Of a stretch of DNA of 10,151 nucleotides, positions 1 to 7,029 are shown piece after piece. How positions within the stretch are numbered: the stretch's first letter is position 1; each line of letters starts with the position of its first letter. This DNA comes from Bryobacteraceae bacterium (GTDB taxonomy: Bacteria > Acidobacteriota > Terriglobia > Bryobacterales > Bryobacteraceae): NCBI GenBank assembly GCA_947456995.1, contig CANGVB010000074.1:1-10151 (forward strand), read 5' to 3'. Under the pieces are notes generated by a model. That model was given only the letters and a program-made list of their open reading frames with translations, did not search any database and was not told the DNA's origin. The position numbers were made by a program, and so were the translations under genes.

Positions 1-235
1 CCGCGTCCTGGTTGAAGGCATCAGCATGGTAAAGCGGGCAACCAAGCCGAACCCTGCTAAAGGAATCAAGGGTGGTTTCCAGGAAAAGGAATCCAGCATC
101 CACGTCTCGAACGTGATGATTCTGACCGCAGGCGGCATCCCGACCCGGATTGGTACGAAGGTGGAGACGGTGGGTGGAAAAACCCGCCGCACGCGCATCG
201 CGCGGAAAACCGGTGAGGTGCTGGATTCCAAGTAA
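1..235 (+). CDS. rplX: 50S ribosomal protein L24, 3' part (5' end outside window)
   Basis: The reading frame is open from the first bases (RVLVEGISMVKR...) and ends with TAA at 233–235, leaving about 77 visible residues. The segment VLVEGISMVKR, followed by GGFQEKESSIHVSNVM and a basic C-terminus ending GEVLDSK, is characteristic of bacterial L24. L24 is an early assembly protein of the large subunit that binds the 5' domain of 23S rRNA. The N-terminal part with most of the KOW motif lies upstream of the window. The ATG at 26 is an internal methionine (the usual GI-x-MVK of the family) and not the start. The position just before rplE is the normal spc order. Identification is secure; the gene is truncated only by the window edge. 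Confidence 0.96.
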   Translation, partial: RVLVEGISMVKRATKPNPAKGIKGGFQEKESSIHVSNVMILTAGGIPTRIGTKVETVGGKTRRTRIARKTGEVLDSK

Positions 236-239
236 CTGC

Positions 240-251
240 GCCTTTCGAGGC
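240..251 (+). other. Small UUCG-loop hairpin in the rplX–rplE gap
   Basis: GCCT (240–243) and AGGC (248–251) pair around a TTCG loop, five bases after the rplX stop. The stem is only 4 bp and is closed by a U-A pair, not the especially stable C-G. There is no T-run after it, so it is not a terminator. It may only help separate or protect the messages. It could also be chance. Confidence 0.3.
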
Positions 252-295
252 AAAGTTAGCCAGGTCCCTCCCAACACGAATGAGGTTATGAAGCA

Positions 296-838
296 ATGAA
301 AGCGCGGCTAAGAGAAGTTTATAATAAGCAGGTTGTACCGGCACTCCAGGCGGAGTTCGGCTACAAAAACCCGATGGCCATCCCGAGGGTCGACAAAGTC
401 TCGATCAATCTGGGCCTCGGTGAAGCAACCGGCAATGCGAAGCTGATGGACGTAGCGGTGCAGGAACTTTCTGCCATCAGCGGCCAGAAGCCTGTCATCA
501 CCAAAGCGAAGAAGTCGATTGCAGCATTCAAACTGCGTGAAGGCATGCCGATCGGTTGCATGGTCACCCTGCGCAACGATGCCATGTACGAGTTTCTAGA
601 CCGCTTCATGAACATTGCACTCCCCCGAGTTCGCGACTTCCGCGGAGTGAACCCGAAATCATTCGATGGCCGCGGCAACTACACGATGGGTATCAAGGAT
701 CAATTGATCTTCCCCGAAATCGACTACAACAAGGTCGACAAAGCGCGGGGTATGAACATTTGCATCACGACCACTGCAACCAACGACGCAGAAGCGCTCG
801 CGTTGCTCAAGTTTATGGGAATGCCGTTCCGCCAATAA
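296..838 (+). CDS. rplE: 50S ribosomal protein L5
   Basis: This 180-residue protein has the usual length for bacterial L5. It binds 5S rRNA and helps form the central protuberance, touching the P-site tRNA and bridging to S13. Recognisable segments are the N-terminal [10 protein letters not shown], then [20 protein letters not shown] (about residues 25–44), the motif [20 protein letters not shown] (about 63–82), GCMVTLR, and the C-terminal [18 protein letters not shown] followed by [10 protein letters not shown]. The ATG at 296 has a GAGG at 282–285, an acceptable ribosome-binding site about 10 nt upstream. The gene follows rplX by 60 nt, the longest gap in the spc ribosomal-protein block (1–3718). 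In E. coli the start of this gene carries the S8 repressor site; I cannot verify an S8-type fold here by eye. Confidence 0.98.
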   Translation: MKARLREVYNKQVVPALQAEFGYKNPMAIPRVDKVSINLGLGEATGNAKLMDVAVQELSAISGQKPVITKAKKSIAAFKLREGMPIGCMVTLRNDAMYEFLDRFMNIALPRVRDFRGVNPKSFDGRGNYTMGIKDQLIFPEIDYNKVDKARGMNICITTTATNDAEALALLKFMGMPFRQ

Positions 839-859
839 AGGAAGAAACAGAGATACACG

Positions 860-1045
860 ATGGCAACTACCGCAAAAATCGCCAAGGACAACAAAAAGCC
901 AAAGTTTGAGTGCCAGCACCGCAATCGTTGCGGACGTTGTGGCCGGCCGCGTGCTTATATGCGCAAATTCAATCTGTGCCGTATCTGTTTCCGTCAGCTC
1001 GCCCTGGCTGGAGAAGTTCCCGGCGTGACGAAGTCTAGCTGGTAG
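860..1045 (+). CDS. rpsZ: 30S ribosomal protein S14, zinc-binding short type
   Basis: This 61-residue protein is the short type of S14, found near the head of the 30S subunit beside S3, S10 and S19. It carries a complete zinc ribbon, Cys24-x2-Cys27 and Cys40-x2-Cys43, within [20 protein letters not shown], and the family's C-terminal GVTKSSW. The N-terminus ([16 protein letters not shown]) is typical of the short form. The longer zinc-free S14 of E. coli is about 101 residues and lacks these cysteines. The gene lies between rplE (21-nt gap) and rpsH (30-nt gap), the normal spc position. An AAGGA overlapping the rplE stop lies rather far (17 nt) from the ATG, so translation may depend on coupling with rplE. 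It is often labelled rpsN type Z. Confidence 0.97.
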   Translation: MATTAKIAKDNKKPKFECQHRNRCGRCGRPRAYMRKFNLCRICFRQLALAGEVPGVTKSSW

Positions 1046-1075
1046 CGCGAAGCGAAAGAAGAGAGAAGAAACAGG

Positions 1076-1471
1076 ATGACGACCGATCCAATCGCCGATA
1101 TGCTGACGCGGGTACGCAATGCCATCAAGGCGCGTCACTCGAAAGTGGATATCCCGGCCTCCAAGCTCAAACTCGAGATTGCCCGCATCATGAAGGAAGA
1201 GGGTTATATCCTCAACTTCAAACTGGCAGAAGAGGGCGTGAAGAAGACCATTAAGATTTATTTGAAGTACACGCCCACCAACGACAGCGTGATCTCGCAC
1301 CTCGAGCGCATCTCGCGCCCTGGTTGCCGCAGATACGTCGGTTCGTCCGAAGTGCCGAAGGTGCTCGGTGGCTTGGGAATTAGCATTCTCACCACTCCCA
1401 AGGGCGTAATGACTGGCCATGCGGCTCGCAAAGCGAACGTTGGCGGCGAAATGCTCTGTCACATTTACTAA
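1076..1471 (+). CDS. rpsH: 30S ribosomal protein S8
   Basis: At 131 residues this is the usual S8 length. S8 binds the central domain of 16S rRNA (helix 21 region) early in 30S assembly, and in E. coli it also represses the spc operon. Visible marks are the N-terminal DPIADMLTRVRNA, the basic HSKVDIPASKLK, the C-terminal domain RISRPGCRRY, and the conserved GLGISILTTPKGVMTGHAAR with the final GGEMLCHIY. The ATG at 1076 gives the canonical M-[ST]-x-DPIADMLTR start. The upstream sequence is purine-rich with only a weak Shine-Dalgarno match. It lies 30 nt after rpsZ and 24 nt before rplF. No unusual residue was seen. Confidence 0.98.
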   Translation: MTTDPIADMLTRVRNAIKARHSKVDIPASKLKLEIARIMKEEGYILNFKLAEEGVKKTIKIYLKYTPTNDSVISHLERISRPGCRRYVGSSEVPKVLGGLGISILTTPKGVMTGHAARKANVGGEMLCHIY

Positions 1472-1495
1472 TAGAGCGATTGAAGGAAAAAGAAT

Positions 1496-2038
1496 ATGTC
1501 ACGTGTAGGTAAAAAGCCCATTGCTCTGCCGGCTGGAGTCAAACTCCAGATCGGAACCGAGCTGCAGGTAGAAGGCCCCAAGGGTAAATTGGTGGTTCCG
1601 ATTCCGCAGGGCATCACAGTGGAAAATAACAACGGTACTGTGCAGATCCTTCGGGAGAGCGACAAGCATGCAGCAGTCCACGGGCTGACGCGCGCTCTGG
1701 CCGCTAACGCCATCACCGGAGTCTCCACTGGATGGACTCGTGAACTGGACATCGTCGGTATCGGTTACCGCTGCGATTTGAAGGGCAACATTGCCACCTT
1801 CTCCCTCGGCTATAGCCACTCCATCGAGTTGCTGTTGCCGGCTGGTGTCGAGATGACCGTCGACAAGCAGACACACATTGTTTTAAAGAGCCACGACCGC
1901 CAGTTGGTTGGCCAGATCGCTGCACACATGCGCGGTCTGCGTCCACCAGATCCCTACAAGAACAAGGGCGTTCGCTACACAGGCGAAGTGCTCAAGAAGA
2001 AGGTCGGCAAGAGCGGCGCCGGTGGCAAGGGTAAATAA
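1496..2038 (+). CDS. rplF: 50S ribosomal protein L6
   Basis: This protein of 180 residues matches the family length. L6 has two related alpha/beta domains and binds 23S rRNA near the sarcin-ricin loop and factor-binding site. The start [15 protein letters not shown], the segment VEGPKGKL (about 27–34), the linker around [17 protein letters not shown], and the C-terminal [18 protein letters not shown] are all diagnostic. The tail is glycine- and lysine-rich ([14 protein letters not shown]). The start ATG has GAAGGA at 1482–1487, nine bases upstream. The gene is separated from rpsH by 24 nt and from rplR by 24 nt, consistent with co-transcription. Confidence 0.98.
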   Translation: MSRVGKKPIALPAGVKLQIGTELQVEGPKGKLVVPIPQGITVENNNGTVQILRESDKHAAVHGLTRALAANAITGVSTGWTRELDIVGIGYRCDLKGNIATFSLGYSHSIELLLPAGVEMTVDKQTHIVLKSHDRQLVGQIAAHMRGLRPPDPYKNKGVRYTGEVLKKKVGKSGAGGKGK

Positions 2039-2062
2039 GGCGCGAGGATAGCGAGGAACGAT

Positions 2063-2425
2063 ATGAAAGCACAAGTAGATCGCGACGCAGTTCGCCGCCG
2101 AATTCACACCCGCATTCGGAAACGTGTTCAGGGTACGGCCGAAAGGCCAAGGCTCGCGGTATTCCGCAGCCTGAATCACATTTATGCTCAGGTCATCGAC
2201 GACCGCACGGGCCGCACACTGGCTGCGGCATCGACAGCCGAAAAGAGTGTAAATCTAAAGTCCGGCGGCAACGTCGAGGCAGCCAAGGTAGTAGGCAAGC
2301 TGGTGGCCGAGAGGGCCAAGCAGGCAGGAATCGGTGCGGTCGTGTTTGATCGCGGCGGCTTCTTGTATCACGGCCGGGTCAAGGCCCTGGCTGATGCCGC
2401 TCGCGAGGGCGGGCTCGAGTTCTAA
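2063..2425 (+). CDS. rplR: 50S ribosomal protein L18
   Basis: This 120-residue protein is L18, which together with L5 binds 5S rRNA in the central protuberance. The N-terminus is strongly basic ([20 protein letters not shown]), as needed for RNA binding. It is followed by the family core [17 protein letters not shown], the A-rich segment TLAAAST, and the C-terminal motif [20 protein letters not shown] (about residues 93–112), then REGGLEF. The ATG at 2063 is preceded by GAGGA at 2053–2057. It lies 24 nt after rplF and 24 nt before rpsE, in the usual order. Confidence 0.98.
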   Translation: MKAQVDRDAVRRRIHTRIRKRVQGTAERPRLAVFRSLNHIYAQVIDDRTGRTLAAASTAEKSVNLKSGGNVEAAKVVGKLVAERAKQAGIGAVVFDRGGFLYHGRVKALADAAREGGLEF

Positions 2426-2449
2426 AGGAAAGCCGGTAAGGAAAAACGC

Positions 2450-2962
2450 ATGGCAACACATGGCATTAAGCGAGTTGAGGCGGGCGGCTTGAACCTGAAG
2501 GAACAAGTTGTCTCGATCAACCGAGTCACAAAAGTAGTCAAGGGCGGTAAGAACATGAGCTTCGCAGCTCTGGTTGTAGTGGGCGACGCTGAAAAGCGGG
2601 TTGTCGGCTACGGCACGGGCAAAGCGAAGGAAGTTCCTTCAGCCATCAAGAAGGGCATTGAGGCGGCAAAGAAGAATCTGCGCCAGATCAACACCCTGCC
2701 CACCACCATTCTGCACAAAGTAGAAGGACGTTTCGGTGCAGGTGTTGTGCTTCTCAAGCCGGCTCCTGAAGGTACTGGCGTCATCGCCGGTGGCCCGGTG
2801 CGCGCTGTGATTGAGAGCGTCGGTATCCCGAATATTCTCACCAAGAATCTCGGTTCACGCAATCCCCACAACGCCGTGAAGGCAACCGTCAACGCGCTCG
2901 AACAACTGCGCGACAAGCAAGCGACAGCCGACATGCGCGGCGTCAGCATGGAGAAGGTCTAG
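2450..2962 (+). CDS. rpsE: 30S ribosomal protein S5
   Basis: This is S5, 170 residues, a small-subunit protein near the mRNA entry channel that affects decoding fidelity and mRNA unwinding with S3 and S4. The N-terminal double-stranded-RNA-binding-like domain contains [19 protein letters not shown] (about residues 20–38) and [20 protein letters not shown] (about 53–72). The C-terminal domain shows [19 protein letters not shown] and [16 protein letters not shown]. The start [18 protein letters not shown] fits the family's variable N-terminus. The stop codon TAG abuts a perfect hairpin at 2962–2981, described separately. The next gene is rpmD, as expected. Confidence 0.98.
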   Translation: MATHGIKRVEAGGLNLKEQVVSINRVTKVVKGGKNMSFAALVVVGDAEKRVVGYGTGKAKEVPSAIKKGIEAAKKNLRQINTLPTTILHKVEGRFGAGVVLLKPAPEGTGVIAGGPVRAVIESVGIPNILTKNLGSRNPHNAVKATVNALEQLRDKQATADMRGVSMEKV

Positions 2963-2981
2963 ACTGGCCGATTGGCCAGTC
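2962..2981 (+). other. Perfect 8-bp inverted repeat in the rpsE–rpmD gap
   Basis: GACTGGCC (2962–2969) and GGCCAGTC (2974–2981) are exact reverse complements around the loop GATT. The first base is the last base of the rpsE stop codon. The repeat ends two bases before TTGAGGA (2984–2990), which serves rpmD. No run of T follows, so it is unlikely to be an intrinsic terminator. A role in message processing, stability, or setting translation between rpsE and rpmD is inference. The structure itself is read directly from the sequence. Confidence 0.7.
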
Positions 2982-2996
2982 GATTGAGGAACTGAA

Positions 2997-3179
2997 ATGG
3001 CAGACAATACGATCAAGATCAAGTTGATTGGCAGTCCGATCTGTTGCCCCGAAAACCAGAAGCGAATCGTTCGCAGCCTAAACCTGCACACGATGAACCG
3101 GGTGGTCGAGCGGCCAGATACCCCTGCCTTCCGCGGTATGGTGTTAAAGGTGCCACATCTGTTGGCAATCGTGAAGTAA
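2997..3179 (+). CDS. rpmD: 50S ribosomal protein L30
   Basis: The product has 60 residues, the usual size of bacterial L30, a small large-subunit protein of ferredoxin-like fold. The N-terminal IKIKLIGSPI, the central ENQKRIVRSLNLHTMNRVVE, the segment DTPAFRGMVLKVPHLLAIVK and the length all match. The ATG at 2997 has a GAGGA (2986–2990) about six bases upstream. The gene is between rpsE and rplO, its standard site. The two adjacent cysteines (SPICCPEN, residues 15–16) are unusual in this position, but nothing suggests metal binding. Confidence 0.95.
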   Translation: MADNTIKIKLIGSPICCPENQKRIVRSLNLHTMNRVVERPDTPAFRGMVLKVPHLLAIVK

Positions 3180-3205
3180 TAGGCGTCAAGGAATAGGTTA
3201 TCGCG

Positions 3206-3718
3206 ATGAATTTAAGCAACCTCCATCCCCCTGAGGGGCAAAAGCAGAAGAAACAACGCGTCGGCCAGGGTATGGGTACCCGCCGGGGTAAGTTCTCGGG
3301 TCGCGGTGCCAAGGGTGCCCGCTCGATCAGTGGTTATTCCAAGATGCGCGGCTTTGAAGGCGGCCAGATGCCATTGCATCGCCGCATGCCAAAGCGTGGC
3401 TTCACCAATCCTTTCCGTGAAGAGTATGTGGTTCTCAACCTGAGCCGTCTCGACAAGATGGAAATCTCAGAGTTTTCGCCTGAAATCCTCAAGTCAGCTG
3501 GCGTCTTGAAGAAGCTCGAAAAGGGCCTCAAGATTCTCGGCACCGGTGAGATCACCCGCAAAATCACCATCAAGGCGCACCAGTTTTCTGACGCCGCCAA
3601 GGCCAAGATTGAAGCAGCCGGTGGAACGGTGGAAGTAATTCCTCCTTTCGTGCCCGCTCCGATCAAAAACCCGAAGCGTGACGCTGCCCTTGAGCGCAAA
3701 GCCGCGAAAAAGAAGTAA
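3206..3718 (+). CDS. rplO: 50S ribosomal protein L15, with extended C-terminus
   Basis: This protein of 170 residues is L15, which extends a long basic tail into the core of the 50S subunit. The N-terminus MNLSNLHPPEGQKQKKQRVG is followed by the glycine/arginine-rich MGTRRGKFSGRGAKGARS, then GFEGGQMPLHRRMPKRGFTN (about residues 50–69), and the C-terminal domain with KILGTGEITRKITIKAHQFS and AAGGTVEVI. Many L15 proteins are about 144–150 residues. The extra length here is a proline- then lysine-rich tail ending AALERKAAKKK. The gene follows rpmD by 26 nt and precedes secY by 43 nt, the regular order in the spc operon. Confidence 0.97.
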   Translation: MNLSNLHPPEGQKQKKQRVGQGMGTRRGKFSGRGAKGARSISGYSKMRGFEGGQMPLHRRMPKRGFTNPFREEYVVLNLSRLDKMEISEFSPEILKSAGVLKKLEKGLKILGTGEITRKITIKAHQFSDAAKAKIEAAGGTVEVIPPFVPAPIKNPKRDAALERKAAKKK

Positions 3719-3761
3719 GCAGATATTGACCCTGTTCCTATAAGGATCGAACTTAAAATCC

Positions 3762-5168
3762 ATGAAGTTCTTCGAAGCCTTCGCCAACGTGTTCCGGATC
3801 CCCGATCTTCGTAATCGGATCCTGTTCACGCTCGCCATGTTGGCCGTATACCGCCTTGGTGGCCACATCCCCACACCGGGGATTGACGCCAATCGTCTGG
3901 AAGAGTATTTCAAGCAAAACGCCGGAGGCATCTTCGGCTTCATGGACTTGTTCAGCGGCGGCATGTTCCGCCGTCTGACCATTTTTGCTTTGGGCATCAT
4001 GCCCTACATCACCTCTTCCATCATTTTGCAGTTGTTGACGGTAGTGGTACCAACGCTTGAGAAGCTGTCCAAGGAAGGCGAAATGGGGCGTCGCAAGATT
4101 ACCCAGTGGACTCGCTACCTGACAGTGGTCCTTGCACTATTCCAGTCCTTCGGCATTGCAGCAGCTCTTCAGTCTGCTGGCTCTGCCGGTGGTGGATTTG
4201 TTCTCAATCCTGGCATTGGATTCATTCTGATGACCATGATCAGTCTTACTACCGGAACCGCCTTCATCATGTGGCTCGGTGAGCAGATTACCGAACGCGG
4301 TATCGGCAACGGTATGTCCCTGATCATCTTCACCGGTATTGTGATTGGTCTGCCCACCGCAATCCTCGAAATTTACAACAACGTATTTGTTACCCGTCAG
4401 TGGAACCCGCTGCAGATGATCATCATCCTGGTGATGATGGTTGCCGTCATCGGCCTGATTGTACTGGTTGAGCGCGGTGAGCGCCGCATCCCGGTGCAGT
4501 ATGCAAAGCGCGTGGTTGGCCGTCGCGTGATGGGCGGGCAGCAAACACACCTTCCTCTGAAGGTGAATGCTGGTGGCGTGATTCCCGTAATCTTCGCGCA
4601 AAGCTTGCTCACCTTCCCGCAGAGCTTTCTGCAGGTGGAGTGGATCAAGAACAACCAGTGGATCTCCGGATTGCTCGAATCAATCGGGCACACGCAGCCT
4701 CTGTACTTTATTCTCTACACCGCTCTCATCGTTTTCTTCTGCTTCTTCTACGTTTCGATTATTTTCAACCCGAACGAAGCAGCTGACAACATGCGCAAGT
4801 TTGGTGGCTTTATCCCTGGCATTCGCCCGGGCAAGAACACTGCCGACTACATGAACCGGATTCTCACCCGCATCACTGTTGTCGGTGGCCTCTATCTGGC
4901 TCTCTTGAGCCTCTTGCCCGAAGTCATGATCTCCGGTATCAAGTTGCAGCGGCTACCGCTGATCGGCAACTTTATCGATGGAAACTTCCCCCGATGGCTG
5001 CTTGACGGCCTCGGCGTCTCCTTCTACTTCGGCGGTACTTCACTGCTGATTGTAGTTGGTGTGGCTATGGATACGGTCAACCAGGTGGAAGCGCAATTGA
5101 TCATGCGTCACTATGAGGGCTTCACTCCGAAAGCGGGCCGCATTCGCGGACGCCGGAGCAGCGTATAA
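3762..5168 (+). CDS. secY: Protein translocase channel subunit SecY
   Basis: SecY forms the membrane channel of the Sec translocase with SecE and SecG; it passes unfolded pre-proteins from SecA or ribosomes and inserts membrane proteins. The 468-residue protein has the ten-helix pattern, beginning with TM1 near residues 19–34 (LFTLAMLAVYRLGGHIPTPG). Both family signatures are present: GIMPYITSSIILQLL (78–92) and WLGEQITERGIGNGMSLIIF (171–190). The cytoplasmic loop GIRPGKNTADYMNR (353–366) carries the conserved Arg355, matching Arg357 of E. coli, important for SecA and ribosome contact. FYFGGTSLLIVVGVAMDT lies near the end. It is longer than the 443-residue E. coli protein. AAGGA at 3742–3746 lies 15 nt from the ATG, and a stop at 3741 excludes an upstream start. 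Confidence 0.98.
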   Translation: MKFFEAFANVFRIPDLRNRILFTLAMLAVYRLGGHIPTPGIDANRLEEYFKQNAGGIFGFMDLFSGGMFRRLTIFALGIMPYITSSIILQLLTVVVPTLEKLSKEGEMGRRKITQWTRYLTVVLALFQSFGIAAALQSAGSAGGGFVLNPGIGFILMTMISLTTGTAFIMWLGEQITERGIGNGMSLIIFTGIVIGLPTAILEIYNNVFVTRQWNPLQMIIILVMMVAVIGLIVLVERGERRIPVQYAKRVVGRRVMGGQQTHLPLKVNAGGVIPVIFAQSLLTFPQSFLQVEWIKNNQWISGLLESIGHTQPLYFILYTALIVFFCFFYVSIIFNPNEAADNMRKFGGFIPGIRPGKNTADYMNRILTRITVVGGLYLALLSLLPEVMISGIKLQRLPLIGNFIDGNFPRWLLDGLGVSFYFGGTSLLIVVGVAMDTVNQVEAQLIMRHYEGFTPKAGRIRGRRSSV

Positions 5169-5171
5169 GTT

Positions 5172-5876
5172 TTGAATGGTGAACTGATTCCGACTGGCGT
5201 GGTTCTTTTTGGACCCCCTGGATCGGGAAAAGGGACGCAGGCCAAGCTCTTGACCGAGAAGCTCAACCTGCCCCATGTATCTACCGGTGATATGCTTCGC
5301 GAGCATATTGCTTTAGGCGATGCACTGGGAATTGAAGTTCGAGAAGTAATCAAGGCGGGCAACCTGGTGCCAGATCATTTGGTGATCCGCCTTGTGGAAG
5401 ATAGGCTAAACCGGCCAGACTGCAAGGCCGGAGTTTTGTTGGATGGGTTTCCGCGAACCATCGACCAAGCCCGCATGTTGCTGGGCATGGCGGAGGGTCG
5501 CGGTCTTCGCCTGTTGGTAATCCACCTGAAAGTAGATTATGATGTGATTACGGCCCGATTAACGGGACGTCGCATTTGCCCGCAGTGTGGAACCCTGTAC
5601 AACATTCGCCTGAAGCCGCCTATTGTGCCTGGAAGGTGCAATATAGAAGGGTCCCGCCTGATCATTCGAGAGGATGACAAGGAGTCGGTGATCCGCCAAA
5701 GGCTGGTTGGGTATGACGCCCAAACCATGCCGGTGTTGGAGTTTTTCGCTGAACGCGTAAAGTTTTTTGAGGTGGACGGTAGCGACCGGAAGCCGGAAGA
5801 TTTGTCGAACGAAATTGTGAACTGGATTCAGACGACCATTACCGATGAAGGATCCGCGAGCGGAGAAGGCCTCTAA
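5172..5876 (+). CDS. adk: Adenylate kinase, long type with cysteine LID
   Basis: This enzyme converts ATP plus AMP to two ADP in the cytoplasm. The 234-residue protein has the P-loop GPPGSGKG (residues 14–21), the AMP-binding region STGDMLRE (37–44), the signature DGFPRT (91–96), and a long LID domain (about 131–170) with GRRICPQCGTLYNI. In the LID the metal-binding positions read Cys136, Cys139, Cys156 and Glu159. Many Gram-positive enzymes have Cys4 or Cys3-Asp. The C-terminus VDGSDRKPEDLSNEIVNWI is typical, followed by a polar tail. The start is taken as TTG at 5172, three bases after the secY stop, with GGAG at 5155–5158. An in-frame GTG at 5199 would remove nine residues, and no in-frame ATG is close. 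The gene ends overlapping map by one base. Confidence 0.96.
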   Translation: MNGELIPTGVVLFGPPGSGKGTQAKLLTEKLNLPHVSTGDMLREHIALGDALGIEVREVIKAGNLVPDHLVIRLVEDRLNRPDCKAGVLLDGFPRTIDQARMLLGMAEGRGLRLLVIHLKVDYDVITARLTGRRICPQCGTLYNIRLKPPIVPGRCNIEGSRLIIREDDKESVIRQRLVGYDAQTMPVLEFFAERVKFFEVDGSDRKPEDLSNEIVNWIQTTITDEGSASGEGL

Positions 5877-6649
5877 TGGCCATCATTCGCAAGAGCCAGT
5901 CCGAACTCGAAAAAATGAGGAAGTCTGGGCTTCTGGTCTATCAGATTCTGAGTGAGCTTTCCAAGATGGTGAAGGAAGGCATAACGACAATGGATCTCGA
6001 AGTCGAGGCCGAGAAGATGATCCGCGATGCTGGCGCCAAGTCAGCCTTCAAAGGTTATTACTCGGAAGCGGCGGGGACGAAATTCCCCTATGTTCTTTGT
6101 ACGTCGATTAATGAAGTGGTGGTTCACGGGATGCCATCGGCGAAGCGGCAGTTGAAGTCGGGCGACATTGTCTCGATCGATACAGGGCTTGCTCTCGATG
6201 GATACTACGGCGATTCGGCAGTGACGGTTGCAGTAGGTGAGATTTCACCTGAGAAGCAACGGTTGCTCGATGTCACCAAAGAGTCTCTGGAATTGGCAAT
6301 CCAGCAGGCTCAACCCGGAAATCGCCTTTTTGATATTAGTCGTACAGTAGAAGCACATGTTCTAAAGAATGGTTTTACCGTGGTTCGCGAGTTTGTGGGC
6401 CATGGCATCGGGACGAAGCTGCACGAGGAACCGCAAGTTCCAAACTATGTGGACCGGCAGCAGGAAAACCCGAAGTTGAAGGAAGGTATGGTTCTGGCGA
6501 TCGAGCCGATGGTGAACCTGGGCCAACCCGAAACAAACGTGTTGAGCGACAAGTGGACGGCAGTGGCTACCGATGGTAAGCCCTCAGCACACTTTGAGCA
6601 TGTAGTGGCGATCACGGCGAACGGGCCGTGGGTTTTGACGAGGCCTTAA
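5876..6649 (+). CDS. map: Methionine aminopeptidase, type I
   Basis: This enzyme removes the initiator methionine from nascent proteins using a two-metal centre. It has 257 residues and the pita-bread fold of type I enzymes without an N-terminal extension. The five metal ligands are in place: Asp102 (SIDTG), Asp113 (YYGDSA), His176 (GHGIGTKLHEEPQVPNY), Glu210 (AIEPMV) and Glu241 (AHFEHVV). His84 in VVVHGMP and His183 match the catalytic or substrate-binding histidines. There is no type II insert near residue 200. The ATG overlaps the adk stop (TAATG), with AGAAGG six bases upstream, which points to translational coupling. The adk–map pairing next to secY is widespread and links export, energy balance and nascent-chain maturation. 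Confidence 0.98.
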   Translation: MAIIRKSQSELEKMRKSGLLVYQILSELSKMVKEGITTMDLEVEAEKMIRDAGAKSAFKGYYSEAAGTKFPYVLCTSINEVVVHGMPSAKRQLKSGDIVSIDTGLALDGYYGDSAVTVAVGEISPEKQRLLDVTKESLELAIQQAQPGNRLFDISRTVEAHVLKNGFTVVREFVGHGIGTKLHEEPQVPNYVDRQQENPKLKEGMVLAIEPMVNLGQPETNVLSDKWTAVATDGKPSAHFEHVVAITANGPWVLTRP

Positions 6650-6865
6650 GTGGCTGACGTTGAGACAGTAGAGGCCAAAGTTTTGGATCTGCTCCCAAAC
6701 GGGGCAGTGAAATTGGAGTTGGAAAGCCGGGCACAAGTAATTGGGCATCCGGCCAGCCCGGTGAAGGTGAATTTTACCCGCCTGAGGCCCAACGATCGAG
6801 TTTTGGTGGAATTGTCTCCGCACGACAAGTCGCGGGGCCGGATTGTGAAGTTGTTGGCGGTTTAA
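6650..6865 (+). CDS. infA: Divergent translation initiation factor IF-1-like protein
   Basis: The 71-residue product follows map with no intervening base, starting at GTG 6650 with GAGG at 6640–6643. It shows the IF-1 pattern of a single OB-fold: VEAKVLDLLPNGAVKLELES, then a middle loop, then the diagnostic VELSPHDKSRGRIVKL (about 53–68). IF-1 binds the 30S A site with IF-2 and IF-3 during initiation. It is divergent. The usual AHISGKMR-type loop reads GHPASPVKV (residues 32–40), lacking the glycine and basic residues that approach 16S rRNA. The usual aromatic/basic C-terminal end is replaced by LLAV. Its position before rpmJ is the standard infA site. It could be the only IF-1, or an accessory paralogue with a canonical gene elsewhere. 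Family assignment is firm; exact function is less so. Confidence 0.85.
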   Translation: MADVETVEAKVLDLLPNGAVKLELESRAQVIGHPASPVKVNFTRLRPNDRVLVELSPHDKSRGRIVKLLAV

Positions 6866-6915
6866 GGCCGCTGGCAGCAAATACTGAGTTTTAGAAAAGG
6901 CGAAGGTTTACCGTA

Positions 6916-7029
6916 ATGAAGGTTCGTCCGTCGGTCAAGAAAATTTGTGATAAATGCAAGGTCATCCACCGCGAAGGCGTCGTGCGCGTGATCTGCTCCA
7001 ACCCGAAGCATAAGCAGCGGCAGGGTTAG
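6916..7029 (+). CDS. rpmJ: 50S ribosomal protein L36, zinc type
   Basis: This 37-residue protein is L36, the smallest ribosomal protein, which binds 23S rRNA near the base of the L7/L12 stalk and helps late 50S assembly. The start [16 protein letters not shown] and end [11 protein letters not shown] are classical. The zinc site is complete: Cys11, Cys14, Cys27 and His32. The ATG at 6916 has AAGG at 6903–6906. The gene lies between infA and rpsM, its usual place. It is short and easy to miss in automatic gene calls, but the motif leaves no doubt. Confidence 0.97.
   Translation: MKVRPSVKKICDKCKVIHREGVVRVICSNPKHKQRQG

Noticed and set aside
659..1462. Long minus-strand open frame (267 codons) across rplE, rpsZ and rpsH
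   Set aside because: It lies fully opposite three certain ribosomal-protein genes, has no recognisable domain, and reflects codon bias of the real genes.
2962..2981. Intrinsic terminator after rpsE
   Set aside because: The hairpin is good, but no T-run follows and the operon continues with rpmD 15 nt later.
3735..3746. TCCT-ATA-AGGA hairpin masking the secY Shine-Dalgarno
   Set aside because: Four base pairs with a three-base loop is too weak, and the AGGA is already 15 nt from the ATG.
5176..5187. ATG at 5176 as the adk start
   Set aside because: It is out of the adk frame and reaches a TGA after three codons; TTG at 5172 keeps the full family N-terminus.
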